Shown here: piece after piece, positions 28,212 through 35,205 of the stretch | Numbering within the stretch: position 1 is the first letter of the stretch | Layout of the letters: the number at the start of each line of letters is the position of its first letter | Source of the DNA: Mycetohabitans endofungorum | GTDB lineage: Bacteria; Pseudomonadota; Gammaproteobacteria; Burkholderiales; Burkholderiaceae | DNA length: 64,000 nt | NCBI RefSeq assembly: GCF_002927045.1 | Contig: NZ_PRDW01000012.1 | Location: 1-64,000, forward strand | Direction: 5' to 3' | Notes under the pieces: generated by a model | What the model saw: only the letters and a program-made list of their open reading frames with translations | The model's database searches: none | What the model was told of the DNA's origin: nothing | Translations under genes and position numbers: made by a program

Positions 28212-28538
28212 ATGTCGGACAATCTACTGCAGGGCGGTATCAAAAAAGCCGCAGACAAGGTTCAGGAAACCGTAGGTGATACGCCGGGCGAAGGCGAGTT
28301 GAAAAAGGTTACGCAGAAGGCGCACGAAACCGTGGATCAGGCAGCCAACCAGGCCGACCAAGTGACTGACCAGCTTCGTCAAGCCACGACGTCTGCACAA
28401 GTGGCTTATGAAGGCATGGTAAAAGGTCTGCGTGCCATCGTCATAAACGAGCCAATCAAGGTGTTGGTTATCGTGGCGGCACTTGGCTTTGCGAGCGGTG
28501 TACTATGCACGCGTGGTGGGCACCGTTCACGGATTTAG
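28212..28538 (+). CDS. CsbD/ElaB-like stress protein with C-terminal membrane anchor
   Basis: A 108-residue protein. The N-terminal 80 residues are charged and helical with CsbD-like repeats (GGIKKAADKVQETVGDT, then KKVTQKAHETVDQAANQAD). A single hydrophobic helix (VLVIVAALGFASGVL) and a short basic tail follow, as in ElaB/YqjD tail-anchored proteins that associate with ribosomes in stationary phase. It is monocistronic, with AGGAGAGATAGG ahead of the ATG. The exact family (CsbD or DUF883) is uncertain. Confidence 0.7.
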   Translation: MSDNLLQGGIKKAADKVQETVGDTPGEGELKKVTQKAHETVDQAANQADQVTDQLRQATTSAQVAYEGMVKGLRAIVINEPIKVLVIVAALGFASGVLCTRGGHRSRI

Positions 28539-28597
28539 CGGTGGCAGGTAGAGGGGATGTGTCAGGAATCTTGTGTGCCGAGGTTGGTTAAAAGATC

Positions 28598-29149
28598 TCA
28601 GCTCATGGCGTTCGTGAACCGGTCGCCGAACACAATGGCGAACTGATTGAGCGCCTGACGCCAAGTGATAGGCGGCATCTTCCAATCCTTTTCGATGTTG
28701 CGCAAGGCCAGATACAGCAGTTTGCTGGCGGCTTCGTCGCTCGGGAAGTGGCCGCGGTTCTTCAATTCGTTGAACACCTTCAGTCAGAACTTGGCGCCTT
28801 CGGTTTGCTCGATCTACAAGCCGAGCACTTGCTTGCGGCCGTCGGCTCGGATCCAGCGCCAGGTACACCGCACGCCACTGGGCGTGATCACCGTCTGGGG
28901 GCGGGTCCCATTGCGATAATTGCCATCCTTGCCTTGCTCGACTTCGCTTTCCAGGTGGTGCGTCAGTTCCGCCGCGAGCATGCGCTGGGCCAGTTGCTTC
29001 TTCAGTTGCCCGGCTAAGCCCGATTCGCCCAGAATCGACTCGGCATCCTTGCTTTGCACCTGCGCCAGCAGTTGATCAATCAGTTCATTGGGAAACAGCT
29101 TCGGCGCCTTCGGGTTCTTGCTCTTCTTAATCACTGTTGCTTCGGTCAT
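28598..29149 (-). mobile_element. IS256-family transposase remnant
   Basis: The N-terminal part (MTEATVIKKSK..., LFPNELIDQLLAQVQ, KQLAQRMLAAELTHHLESEV) and the extreme C-terminal part (FNELKNRGHFPSDEAASKLL, then WRQALNQFAIVFGDRF, stop at 28598-28600) of an IS256 transposase are joined. About 230 central residues, including the DDE core, are missing, and there is a stop near the joint. It is a dead insertion sequence. Confidence 0.85.
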
Positions 29150-29209
29150 AGCACGTTTATTTCCGTTATCGTCTCATGACCTTGGCACACTAAAATTCTG
29201 ACAGGCTCG

Positions 29210-29320
29210 TTTTGACTCTGGCGATGCCGAGGACGACGCTCAAGAGGCGCCGCGGTGACCCAACGCTATATGCTCGAGACGAACATTTGCTCGCGGCTCA
29301 TCGCAGACGAACGGCCTGCC
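29210..29320 (+). pseudogene. vapBC remnant: antitoxin tail plus toxin head
   Basis: A short acidic tail (SGDAEDDAQEAPR) ends at TGA 29256-29258, overlapping GTG 29255 (GTGA). The GTG opens VTQRYMLETNICSRLIADER, the start of a PIN toxin with Glu in place of the first conserved Asp. Homology fades after about 22 codons. No complete toxin remains. Confidence 0.5.
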
Positions 29321-29439
29321 CACCCGAAGTGCTCCCCGGTGCCCCTGTCTCGGAATCATCAGCTCGTTGAGTCTGCCATCCCGGTGTGACTCAAGCAAAT
29401 CAGTCTTTGGGCTTCCCGGGGCGATTCACTTGAGCAACT

Positions 29440-29766
29440 TCACTTTGCGATTCCTAGGAACACGGCCAAACAACGCTCGACCTCTACCATTGCATTTGCA
29501 TTAATACGTCCGAAGGCTTGCCCGATCTTGTCACGCTTCACGGTCATGGCCTTGTCTACCATTACTTGCGAAGGTTTCTGTAGGCCGTTTTCTGCGCTAG
29601 GCTGAACTGTAATGCGAAACAACGGCGCGGCAACCAGTGTGCTTGTCACTGGCAGTACTGTCACAGTTGCCTGCTCCTCGAATTGATCGGCCTGAATCAC
29701 TAAGGCGGGACTTGGCTTACCAAAGTCGCCTTGCACGGCGATGGTCACGAAGTGGCCTCGCATCAT
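29440..29766 (-). CDS. MazF/PemK-type toxin
   Basis: A 108-residue toxin of the MazF/PemK/CcdB fold: MRGHFVTIAVQGDFGKPSPA, VIQADQFEEQATVTVLPVTS, then the SQVMVDKAMTVKRDKIG strand that carries the active-site region. Predicted endoribonuclease. Its ATG overlaps the antitoxin stop by 4 bases. Together with the DUF3018 gene it is one of two apparently complete toxin-antitoxin pairs in the island. Confidence 0.88.
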   Translation of the reverse strand: MMRGHFVTIAVQGDFGKPSPALVIQADQFEEQATVTVLPVTSTLVAAPLFRITVQPSAENGLQKPSQVMVDKAMTVKRDKIGQAFGRINANAMVEVERCLAVFLGIAK

Positions 29767-29987
29767 TCCGTCCAGCCATCCACGTCGGCTAAAGTTTCAT
29801 CCATAAAGTGCTGCATGCTCGTATCGGCCATGTCCGCTTGAGCAGCTAGGCGAGACTGGCGACGACATTCTTCCGCAAAATCTGAGCGGCGTGTGTCTGG
29901 CACCCAAATTTGTACTGGGCGAAGCCCAGCCATGCGCAGGGCCTTGCGATGCTTTTGAACCCGTGCATTGACGTGCGTGCTTACCAT
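29763..29987 (-). CDS. DUF3018 antitoxin (MazE-type)
   Basis: A 74-residue antitoxin: VNARVQKHRKALRMAGLRPV, then QIWVPDTRRSDFAEECRRQS, the DUF3018 signature, and an acidic C-terminal tail ending DVDGWTE. ATG 29987 has GGAGG 8 bases ahead; a longer frame upstream is unused. It is the first gene of a two-gene operon with the MazF-like toxin and should bind the toxin and repress its own promoter. Confidence 0.88.
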   Translation of the reverse strand: MVSTHVNARVQKHRKALRMAGLRPVQIWVPDTRRSDFAEECRRQSRLAAQADMADTSMQHFMDETLADVDGWTE

Positions 29988-30304
29988 GCGGAATGCCTCC
30001 TTACTCGTTACATGAAACATAGTGGTCGCATTATTCGTGACATGCAACGAGTTGCGAAGAAAGGGACTACTTTTGCCCAACCTCAGGAACTGAAAATCCT
30101 CCCCACTTCTTATCAGACAAGGCATTCAGGGAAGTGGGGCGACACGAATCGTCAATCGGTCTATGTTGCGGATATGGGAAATCGAGTGCCGGCAAGGCGC
30201 GCTGCAAGACATGGCCGCGCGCGCGTTTTGAGCTGTTGTTTGGTCAGAGCGGCTCGTCCAGCAATCGCTGGAGCAAGACCTTGAACCCGCAGACGTAGGC
30301 AGAC
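29988..30304. other. Intergenic stretch between the TA pair and the KfrA-like remnant
   Basis: About 315 bases with the presumed leftward promoter of the antitoxin-toxin operon. No other gene is supported. Confidence 0.35.
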
Positions 30305-30621
30305 GTCTACGGCTGGTGGCGCCTGCACGAGCTGACTGTTGACCTGATCTACGTCGAGATTCGCCGAGGCAGCCGCACGACGATCAACAATAAACTAAGT
30401 TCTGGAAGGACGCACACGCGCGCAACGATGTGCTGGCCGCGGCGCTGTCCGCGCCGGTCGCTGACGCGATGCTTTTGCTCTGGGCGCTTGCCGTTGAACA
30501 CAGTGAGCAGGCGTTCGCCAAACGCAGCGAAGAAATTGAGCGCGAGGCTCGGCTCACTGAAGTCACCGCCAGCATTCTGACGGGTAAGAAATTACATGAG
30601 GCAACAGGCTCCGCTCGGTAG
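30305..30621 (+). pseudogene. KfrA-like plasmid DNA-binding protein remnant
   Basis: The first frame reads LHELTVDLIYVEIRRGSRTT and ends in INNKL. One base later a second frame continues as FWKDAHARNDVLAAALSAPV, then ADAMLLLWALAVEHSEQAFA and a coiled-coil-like tail. This is the N-terminal DNA-binding part and helix start of KfrA-type plasmid proteins. No start codon is evident and the coiled-coil is short. It points to past plasmid or island DNA. Confidence 0.55.
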
Positions 30622-30759
30622 TAAAAAACCTGAGTCAATGCGCCCGTACAACGACGACGCTTGTCAGGCCTCGACGGGTTTATCGTCGCAACAACGGCGT
30701 TGCCGTGCAACAGATCAAAATGCGGTTATGCATCGGCGATGCGGATCGTCGGGTATGGC

Positions 30760-30788
30760 TTCTTTCTTGCGCGCCTGGATGGTAGAAT
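30760..30788 (+). promoter_or_regulatory. Candidate promoter of the split tRNA-Leu
   Basis: TTCTTT (30760-30765), a 17-base spacer and TAGAAT (30783-30788) lie 15 bases ahead of the tRNA 5' end, with a GC-rich discriminator as usual for stable RNA promoters. The -35 box is weak. Confidence 0.45.
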
Positions 30789-30802
30789 GCACTCCGCCCT
30801 TT

Positions 30803-31149
30803 CCCGGGGTGATGAAATTGGTAAACATAGCGGACTTGACAATTTGAGTGCACGGCCGGAAACGGTCGATGTAGAACCCTTCAAATTCGGCGAACCCCCT
30901 GGCATATGAGCCGAGGCAACGCCGAGCCAAGCCCGTGGGGCCCGCTGGGCCTTGCAGGAAGGTGTAGAGACTAGACGGAGGGCGCCTAATGCGCGATACC
31001 GCGGTAATACAAGCGGCATCGCGCGATGGCGAAGGCATAGTCCAGCGCACGAACGTCGGCCATCGCGAGGCCGGCGGCGCCGAAAGGCGTGGTGTGAAGA
31101 AAATCCGCCGCTTCACGGCTTGCCGGTTCGAGTCCGGTCCCCGGGACCA
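30803..31149 (+). tRNA. tRNA-Leu(UAA) interrupted by a group I intron
   Basis: The exons are 30803-30837 and 31100-31149, 85 nt after splicing, with CCA encoded. The acceptor CCCGGGG (30803-30809) pairs fully with CCCCGGG (31139-31145); discriminator A31146. The D-stem is ATG/CAT, and the anticodon stem GCGGA (30830-30834) pairs with TCCGC (31104-31108). The joined loop is CUUAAAA, so the anticodon is UAA. The variable arm is long, as in leucine tRNAs, and the T-arm is GCCGG/CCGGT with TTCGAGT. The intron lies between U34 and A35. Without splicing the tRNA cannot work. Confidence 0.93.
30838..31099 (+). ncRNA. Self-splicing group I intron (tRNA-Leu type, about IC3), 262 nt
   Basis: Hallmarks seen: the exon ACUU pairs with intron GAGU (30846-30849), giving the required U-G pair at the 5' splice site; the last intron base is G31099. 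P4 forms from TTCGGCG (30886-30892) with CGCCGAG (30920-30926). The R element GGTGTAGAGACTAGACGG (30961-30978) and the S element AAGGCATAGTCC (31032-31043) give P7 through GACTA/TAGTC. The GGCAAC...GAGCCAAG and GAAGGTG blocks mirror the cyanobacterial tRNA-Leu(UAA) intron. There is no internal protein gene. It should splice autocatalytically with guanosine. Confidence 0.93.
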
Positions 31150-31168
31150 ACGTAAAAAGCTTGCGGCT

Positions 31169-31386
31169 ATGAAACTTGCCGACTTCAGGACATCGCAGCT
31201 TGTCGAGTGGCGAGATGCGAGACTGAAGCGAGTTGCGGCGTCTTCGGCGAACCGCGACATCGACCTGATTCGCAATGTGTTCACGGATGCCCGGCGGGAG
31301 TGGCATTGGCTCGACCATAATCCCCCCGAGGGATTCAAGATCTCAGGCGACGGTCCGCCGCGCGAGGTCCGGTATCGAAGTACGCC
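31169..31386 (+). pseudogene. Phage-type integrase remnant at the tRNA-Leu 3' end
   Basis: Starting 19 bases beyond the tRNA CCA, the frame reads an integrase core-binding segment: MKLADFRTSQLVEWRDARLK, then SANRDIDLIRNVFTDARREW. It loses similarity around 31386. The catalytic domain is absent. Integrases often sit beside the tRNA they use as attachment site, so an element probably integrated at this tRNA-Leu. Confidence 0.6.
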
Positions 31387-31387
31387 C

Positions 31388-31690
31388 ACATATTGGCGGT
31401 TGATCCCGGCATTGATGACGAAGTAAGCTGAGTGGTCGTGTCGGGCGTAAAGCCGGATCCGGCGACATAGACGTTATCAGCCATATTGCCGATCAGTTCG
31501 CCACTGGTGCCCTCAGTGATTGGATCCCAAACGAGATTGCCGTATTGATCGTAGATGACGTGTTGATAGGATCCGGCCTCCAAGATCAATGCGTGCTCAG
31601 CCGCATCCAGGATGAGCGGCTGCGTATTGAGAATCGACTGTGCAGGGTCTTGCCAAGTGACTTTGGGAGTCGTCGTGTTGGGGATAGCCT
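31388..31690 (-). other. Fragment of an unrecognised protein
   Basis: The minus strand reads about 100 residues with protein-like composition (TWQDPAQSILNTQPLILDAA, AGSYQHVIYDQYGNLVWDPI, MADNVYVAGSGFTPD) and no clear start. It abuts the integrase scrap. It may be the tail of a transferred gene; the family is unknown. Confidence 0.3.
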
Positions 31691-32187
31691 TCGAGAAACC
31701 AGAACAGCCGCGCCTTGGGCACTTCGAGGGGCGCGGCTGGCGCGGGTTCATTCCCTGCATCGCTGTGCATTGCCGCCTATGGGTTACTTGTTGCACACAC
31801 GCCGCGACACGTACCTGATTCCATCGCCACGCTGCGCTGGCGCATCGCTGCCCACATCGCCAGACAGTTACAGCGATGTCCGTTTGCAGCATTCGCCTCG
31901 GAAATTTGTGACACAGTAAGCCTATGTAAGCGGTTTCGATGTGGCTGACGGTTTCGATCTTAGCGCTGCGCGTGTCAGGTGGTGAGCAATGTACGCTGCA
32001 TAAGGAATGGTATATTCGCTGCGCGTACGTTTGTATCCCGAGGCATGCTTGAAAGCTAGATATTTTTATATAAACTCCGTAAATGGCCTTAGCCGCAATC
32101 GACCGAAAATGGTGGTGCTGTCTTTTGTAATGCATCAGTGTTTCATCCTGGCGCCTTTAGGAATATAAAATAGGAAACCAAATTAAA
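31691..32187. other. AT-rich upstream region of the S10-like lipoprotein
   Basis: About 500 bases with no supported gene. The last 150 bases are AT-rich (including TTTTATATAAAC near 32065) and probably hold the promoter of the lipoprotein gene. Confidence 0.35.
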
Positions 32188-33534
32188 ATGAGCAGTAAGC
32201 TTAAAACACGTCAATTGGGTGCGGTTTCTGCCATCATAACTACGGTTGTGGCGGCAATGGTTCTCAACGCATGTGGCCACGACAATCTCGAGGCCGCCAA
32301 CGATAGTGCGGCGGAGGTCGGGCCGAAGTCGTTCTCAACTTTCCAAAGCGTCACGCGTACACCGCAAGCGGTTGGTGCGCAGATACAAACCGCCATGTTG
32401 GGCCGCGACGTCGGCACACAAACGGATGACGGGGAGACGGTTACTGACAGTTCCTCCATTCTTGCGGTTCAATCAACGCTGAGGGAGTGGGGCGAGGAGA
32501 ACAATGTTACATCGCATCATCAGTTGCAGCTCGACGGCAAAACGCTCAGCTATAAGGCGACGGTCGGCACGATGCTTGTCGGTGATGCCCAAATGCAATA
32601 CATAGCTTACGCAAGAACCGACAGTAAGAGAACACGTCCGATCACTTTCTTTTTCAGTGTCTCTGCGCTGCCCCCGGTTCTTTTTGCTCAATTCTTGTTC
32701 GGATCGTTCGGTCCTAAAATAGGACAACTTGGAGAGGACGGTCGCCTGGCAATCGTTGACAATCCGGCGACGTTGCTTGATTCGTCCGATTTAGTTTTTT
32801 TTAGTGCTCGCAGTGATTGTATATCGGGTTGGAAGGAAGGGTTTAAAAAACCATTAATGGGTTTTTTTAGAAATTTCTTAATACAAGAAGGGCGTGAGCA
32901 ATCTCGCAAATTTTTATTTGTACGTGGCATTGGCCATGAAAGTTTTACTTCTATGATATTGAGCGAAAATCCAGGTATGTTTACTGGTATAGCCATGATG
33001 CCAGCAGTCACGGACGCAGAGATAGGTTGTTATCACCAAAGCAAAAACCGAGTTACTTTTGAAGATTTGTCATACCAATGGGGAGAGGCTTGGCGTAGAT
33101 ACACAGAGGACGAACTTAATGTGTGCCCCACACCTACTTTTTGTAGGAACACCGCATCGGCTTTCAATGCTGGGACAACGGATGGCTATGAACGTGATGT
33201 CGACATGTCTTGGCAGCAGCCCACGCTGCGCGTTTTCGTAGGCTGCCGCAATGATGCGCAGAAGGAAGGCATGATCCAGTATCTCGATAAGATAAAGAGG
33301 GATGGTTACTCGTCTTTCCCATCATTTAACATGCAAGACTACATGGTAATTGTTTCACCCAATAGAGAGCAAGACGCGGCGGGGCAAGACGAGGCTAGTG
33401 CCCCCTATTTTGATGGGCCGTCTCTGTTAAAGTTGAAGGAAAATTTAGCTTGGCTGTATCAAACCGATGAAGAAGAACAGGATTTTCCGACTCCGCCTAG
33501 CTCACCTATAAGACAGCGAAATGTTCGGTTTTGA
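32188..33534 (+). CDS. Secreted lipoprotein resembling a degenerate S10 serine carboxypeptidase
   Basis: A 448-residue protein with an N-terminal signal and lipobox (VVAAMVLNAC, Cys about 29). The next part, HHQLQLDGKTLSYKATVGTM, then FLFGSFGPKIGQLGEDGRLA, DNPATLLDSSDLVFFSA, follows the layout of bacterial S10 carboxypeptidases. However, the oxyanion segment NGGPGSS is replaced by SVSALPPV, and the nucleophile segment GESYG by RGIGHES. It therefore looks catalytically dead or diverged. The C-terminus is proline-rich. GC is low for the window, suggesting transfer. It is exported and lipid-anchored; a host-interaction role is only a guess. Confidence 0.7.
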   Translation: MSSKLKTRQLGAVSAIITTVVAAMVLNACGHDNLEAANDSAAEVGPKSFSTFQSVTRTPQAVGAQIQTAMLGRDVGTQTDDGETVTDSSSILAVQSTLREWGEENNVTSHHQLQLDGKTLSYKATVGTMLVGDAQMQYIAYARTDSKRTRPITFFFSVSALPPVLFAQFLFGSFGPKIGQLGEDGRLAIVDNPATLLDSSDLVFFSARSDCISGWKEGFKKPLMGFFRNFLIQEGREQSRKFLFVRGIGHESFTSMILSENPGMFTGIAMMPAVTDAEIGCYHQSKNRVTFEDLSYQWGEAWRRYTEDELNVCPTPTFCRNTASAFNAGTTDGYERDVDMSWQQPTLRVFVGCRNDAQKEGMIQYLDKIKRDGYSSFPSFNMQDYMVIVSPNREQDAAGQDEASAPYFDGPSLLKLKENLAWLYQTDEEEQDFPTPPSSPIRQRNVRF

Positions 33535-33719
33535 AAGGCCTGGAGTACCTCATATAGAGATGTATGTCATTGAGCGGCATCGTCCAGCCAAGGACGACTG
33601 TGCCGCGAGCAGCATGACGGTCAACCAGTGCGGAGGCGTGCGTTTCAGCGATACTAGCGTCAGTTCGATGTGCGGGCCTGGCCGCGTCCGGCTCGACAGT
33701 CATAGTCGGGAAGCGGTTC

Positions 33720-34628
33720 TCACTGACTGCCTCGGCGGACCGGGCCTGCGCGGCGCGCGAACCGACGTGGCGGGTTCACGAAGAAGGTCGGTTGCTGCTG
33801 ACGGCCGGCAGGCGGCGTACGCGGCGCAGCCGTGCCGCCGCGTACGGAGCGGATCGGCGCCGCCGTATCAGCGTCGTCGCGCGGATGACGTGTGTCTCCC
33901 GTTGGGGGCGTATCGTCGCGCGCGGTACGCGCCAGCGCGCGCAATCGAGCGAGCGCAGCATGCATTTCGGCCAGCGCAGGATCGGCTTCGGGCGCGGCCG
34001 CCGCAGCCCCGACCGTACTGCTGCCATTCGGTGATGGCCGGCCGTGCCCGGCGGGGGCCGAGTTCTCGTCTGCCGGTGCGCCTGGCGCCCGGTACGCGTC
34101 CTGTCGGCCACCTGCTGAGCCGTGTGTGTGGGTCGGCGCGACAAGCGTGCCACTGCCATATGTTCCATGTTGGCGAGACACGAAGTTTGAGCGCAGCGGT
34201 GCGTCGTCGATGCTCAGATCGGCAATCAGCACGGCGGCGGCGATCGCAGTGCCGATGCCAGCCATCCAATGCGAACGTGACACGCGTCGCACAGCTCGAC
34301 GCGCGCGTGGCGCCATGCGCGCGTTGCGCAGGAACAGGCGCGCCCACTTACTCCACCGCCACAGCGGCGCTGGTCGATGCTTGCCGTGCGACTGCGGCGC
34401 AATACGGCGCACGCTGGCATGCAAGGCAAGATCGTATTCGGCGCGGCACAATGGGTTGGTCAACGCAACGTACGCGTCGTTGATCCGCTGGAATTGCGCT
34501 TGCGCATAGTGTTCTCGCCCGCGGTTGCGGTCCGGGTGCCACTTCATTGCTGCACGCCGCCACGCTGCCTTAAGCTCGGCTGGCGTTGCGTGAGGCGTGA
34601 CTCCCAGGATGTCATATAACGTTCTCAT
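33720..34628 (-). CDS. J-domain protein with a single membrane helix
   Basis: About 302 residues. The J domain opens it (MRTLYDILGVTPHATPAELK, then the catalytic WHPDRN with HPD, FQRINDAYVALTNP), so it should stimulate a DnaK-type ATPase. A basic linker, one hydrophobic helix (AGIGTAIAAAVLIADL, about 150-165) and a long low-complexity Pro/Ala/Arg tail follow. There is no Gly/Phe or zinc-finger region, so it is a class C J-protein. ATG 34628 is chosen because the J domain starts there. It is monocistronic. Confidence 0.82.
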   Translation of the reverse strand: MRTLYDILGVTPHATPAELKAAWRRAAMKWHPDRNRGREHYAQAQFQRINDAYVALTNPLCRAEYDLALHASVRRIAPQSHGKHRPAPLWRWSKWARLFLRNARMAPRARRAVRRVSRSHWMAGIGTAIAAAVLIADLSIDDAPLRSNFVSRQHGTYGSGTLVAPTHTHGSAGGRQDAYRAPGAPADENSAPAGHGRPSPNGSSTVGAAAAAPEADPALAEMHAALARLRALARTARDDTPPTGDTRHPRDDADTAAPIRSVRGGTAAPRTPPAGRQQQPTFFVNPPRRFARRAGPVRRGSQ

Positions 34629-35205
34629 CGCGGAGTTCTTGGTCGGCACGCCGCGCCCGTTGCGTACCGGGGGTTTTACGGATGCAGGGCACGAACGTCT
34701 GTGTGCAAACGCCCGCTGGCAGGCTGGCGGTTTCACGTGAGGTGCCGCCGCTTCGCACCGTTTTCCCCTTTCCTGCCGTAAGCCGCTGGCTAATTCGGAC
34801 GGATGCTCGGCTTATCGGACACGCTTGGGGACAGAAATGTTTCGATTGGTAACCCGGGATGGATGCACAAGCATAGCCAAAACAAATCTGGCCATTGCAG
34901 CGGTCGCGAAATGGGGCCGTCGCGGCGCGAACGCGCCAATGCGATACCGGATTTTTGTGGGCATGCGGAAGATACAAAGATTTACAAAGCGTCGGCGCCC
35001 GTAACGCTTCGACGCCATAATGATGCCGGTGCTCGCTTACCACGGGTTTCGTATCAGCGGTCTCGTACGCAATCCGCCATGACGGCATGGCCGTCATCCG
35101 GGGTATGGCCGTGCAGGTTGGACCGGCGCGGCGGTACGCTCAACGATGAACAGGTTCGCCGTGGCAGGGCGTCACGCGTTATCCTATCGATAAAGGGCAG
35201 AGTGA
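34629..35205. other. Divergent intergenic region
   Basis: About 575 bases between dnaJ-like and the VpsR-like activator. It should hold both promoters. I see no gene or repeat that I can support. Confidence 0.35.

Noticed and set aside
30989-31168. Protein-coding start for the integrase inside the tRNA-Leu intron
   Set aside because: The frame is open across the intron and 3' exon, but this sequence is accounted for by RNA structure; integrase similarity begins at 31169.
34812-35018. A short minus-strand frame in the region ahead of the VpsR-like gene
   Set aside because: No domain, no ribosome site and unusual composition.
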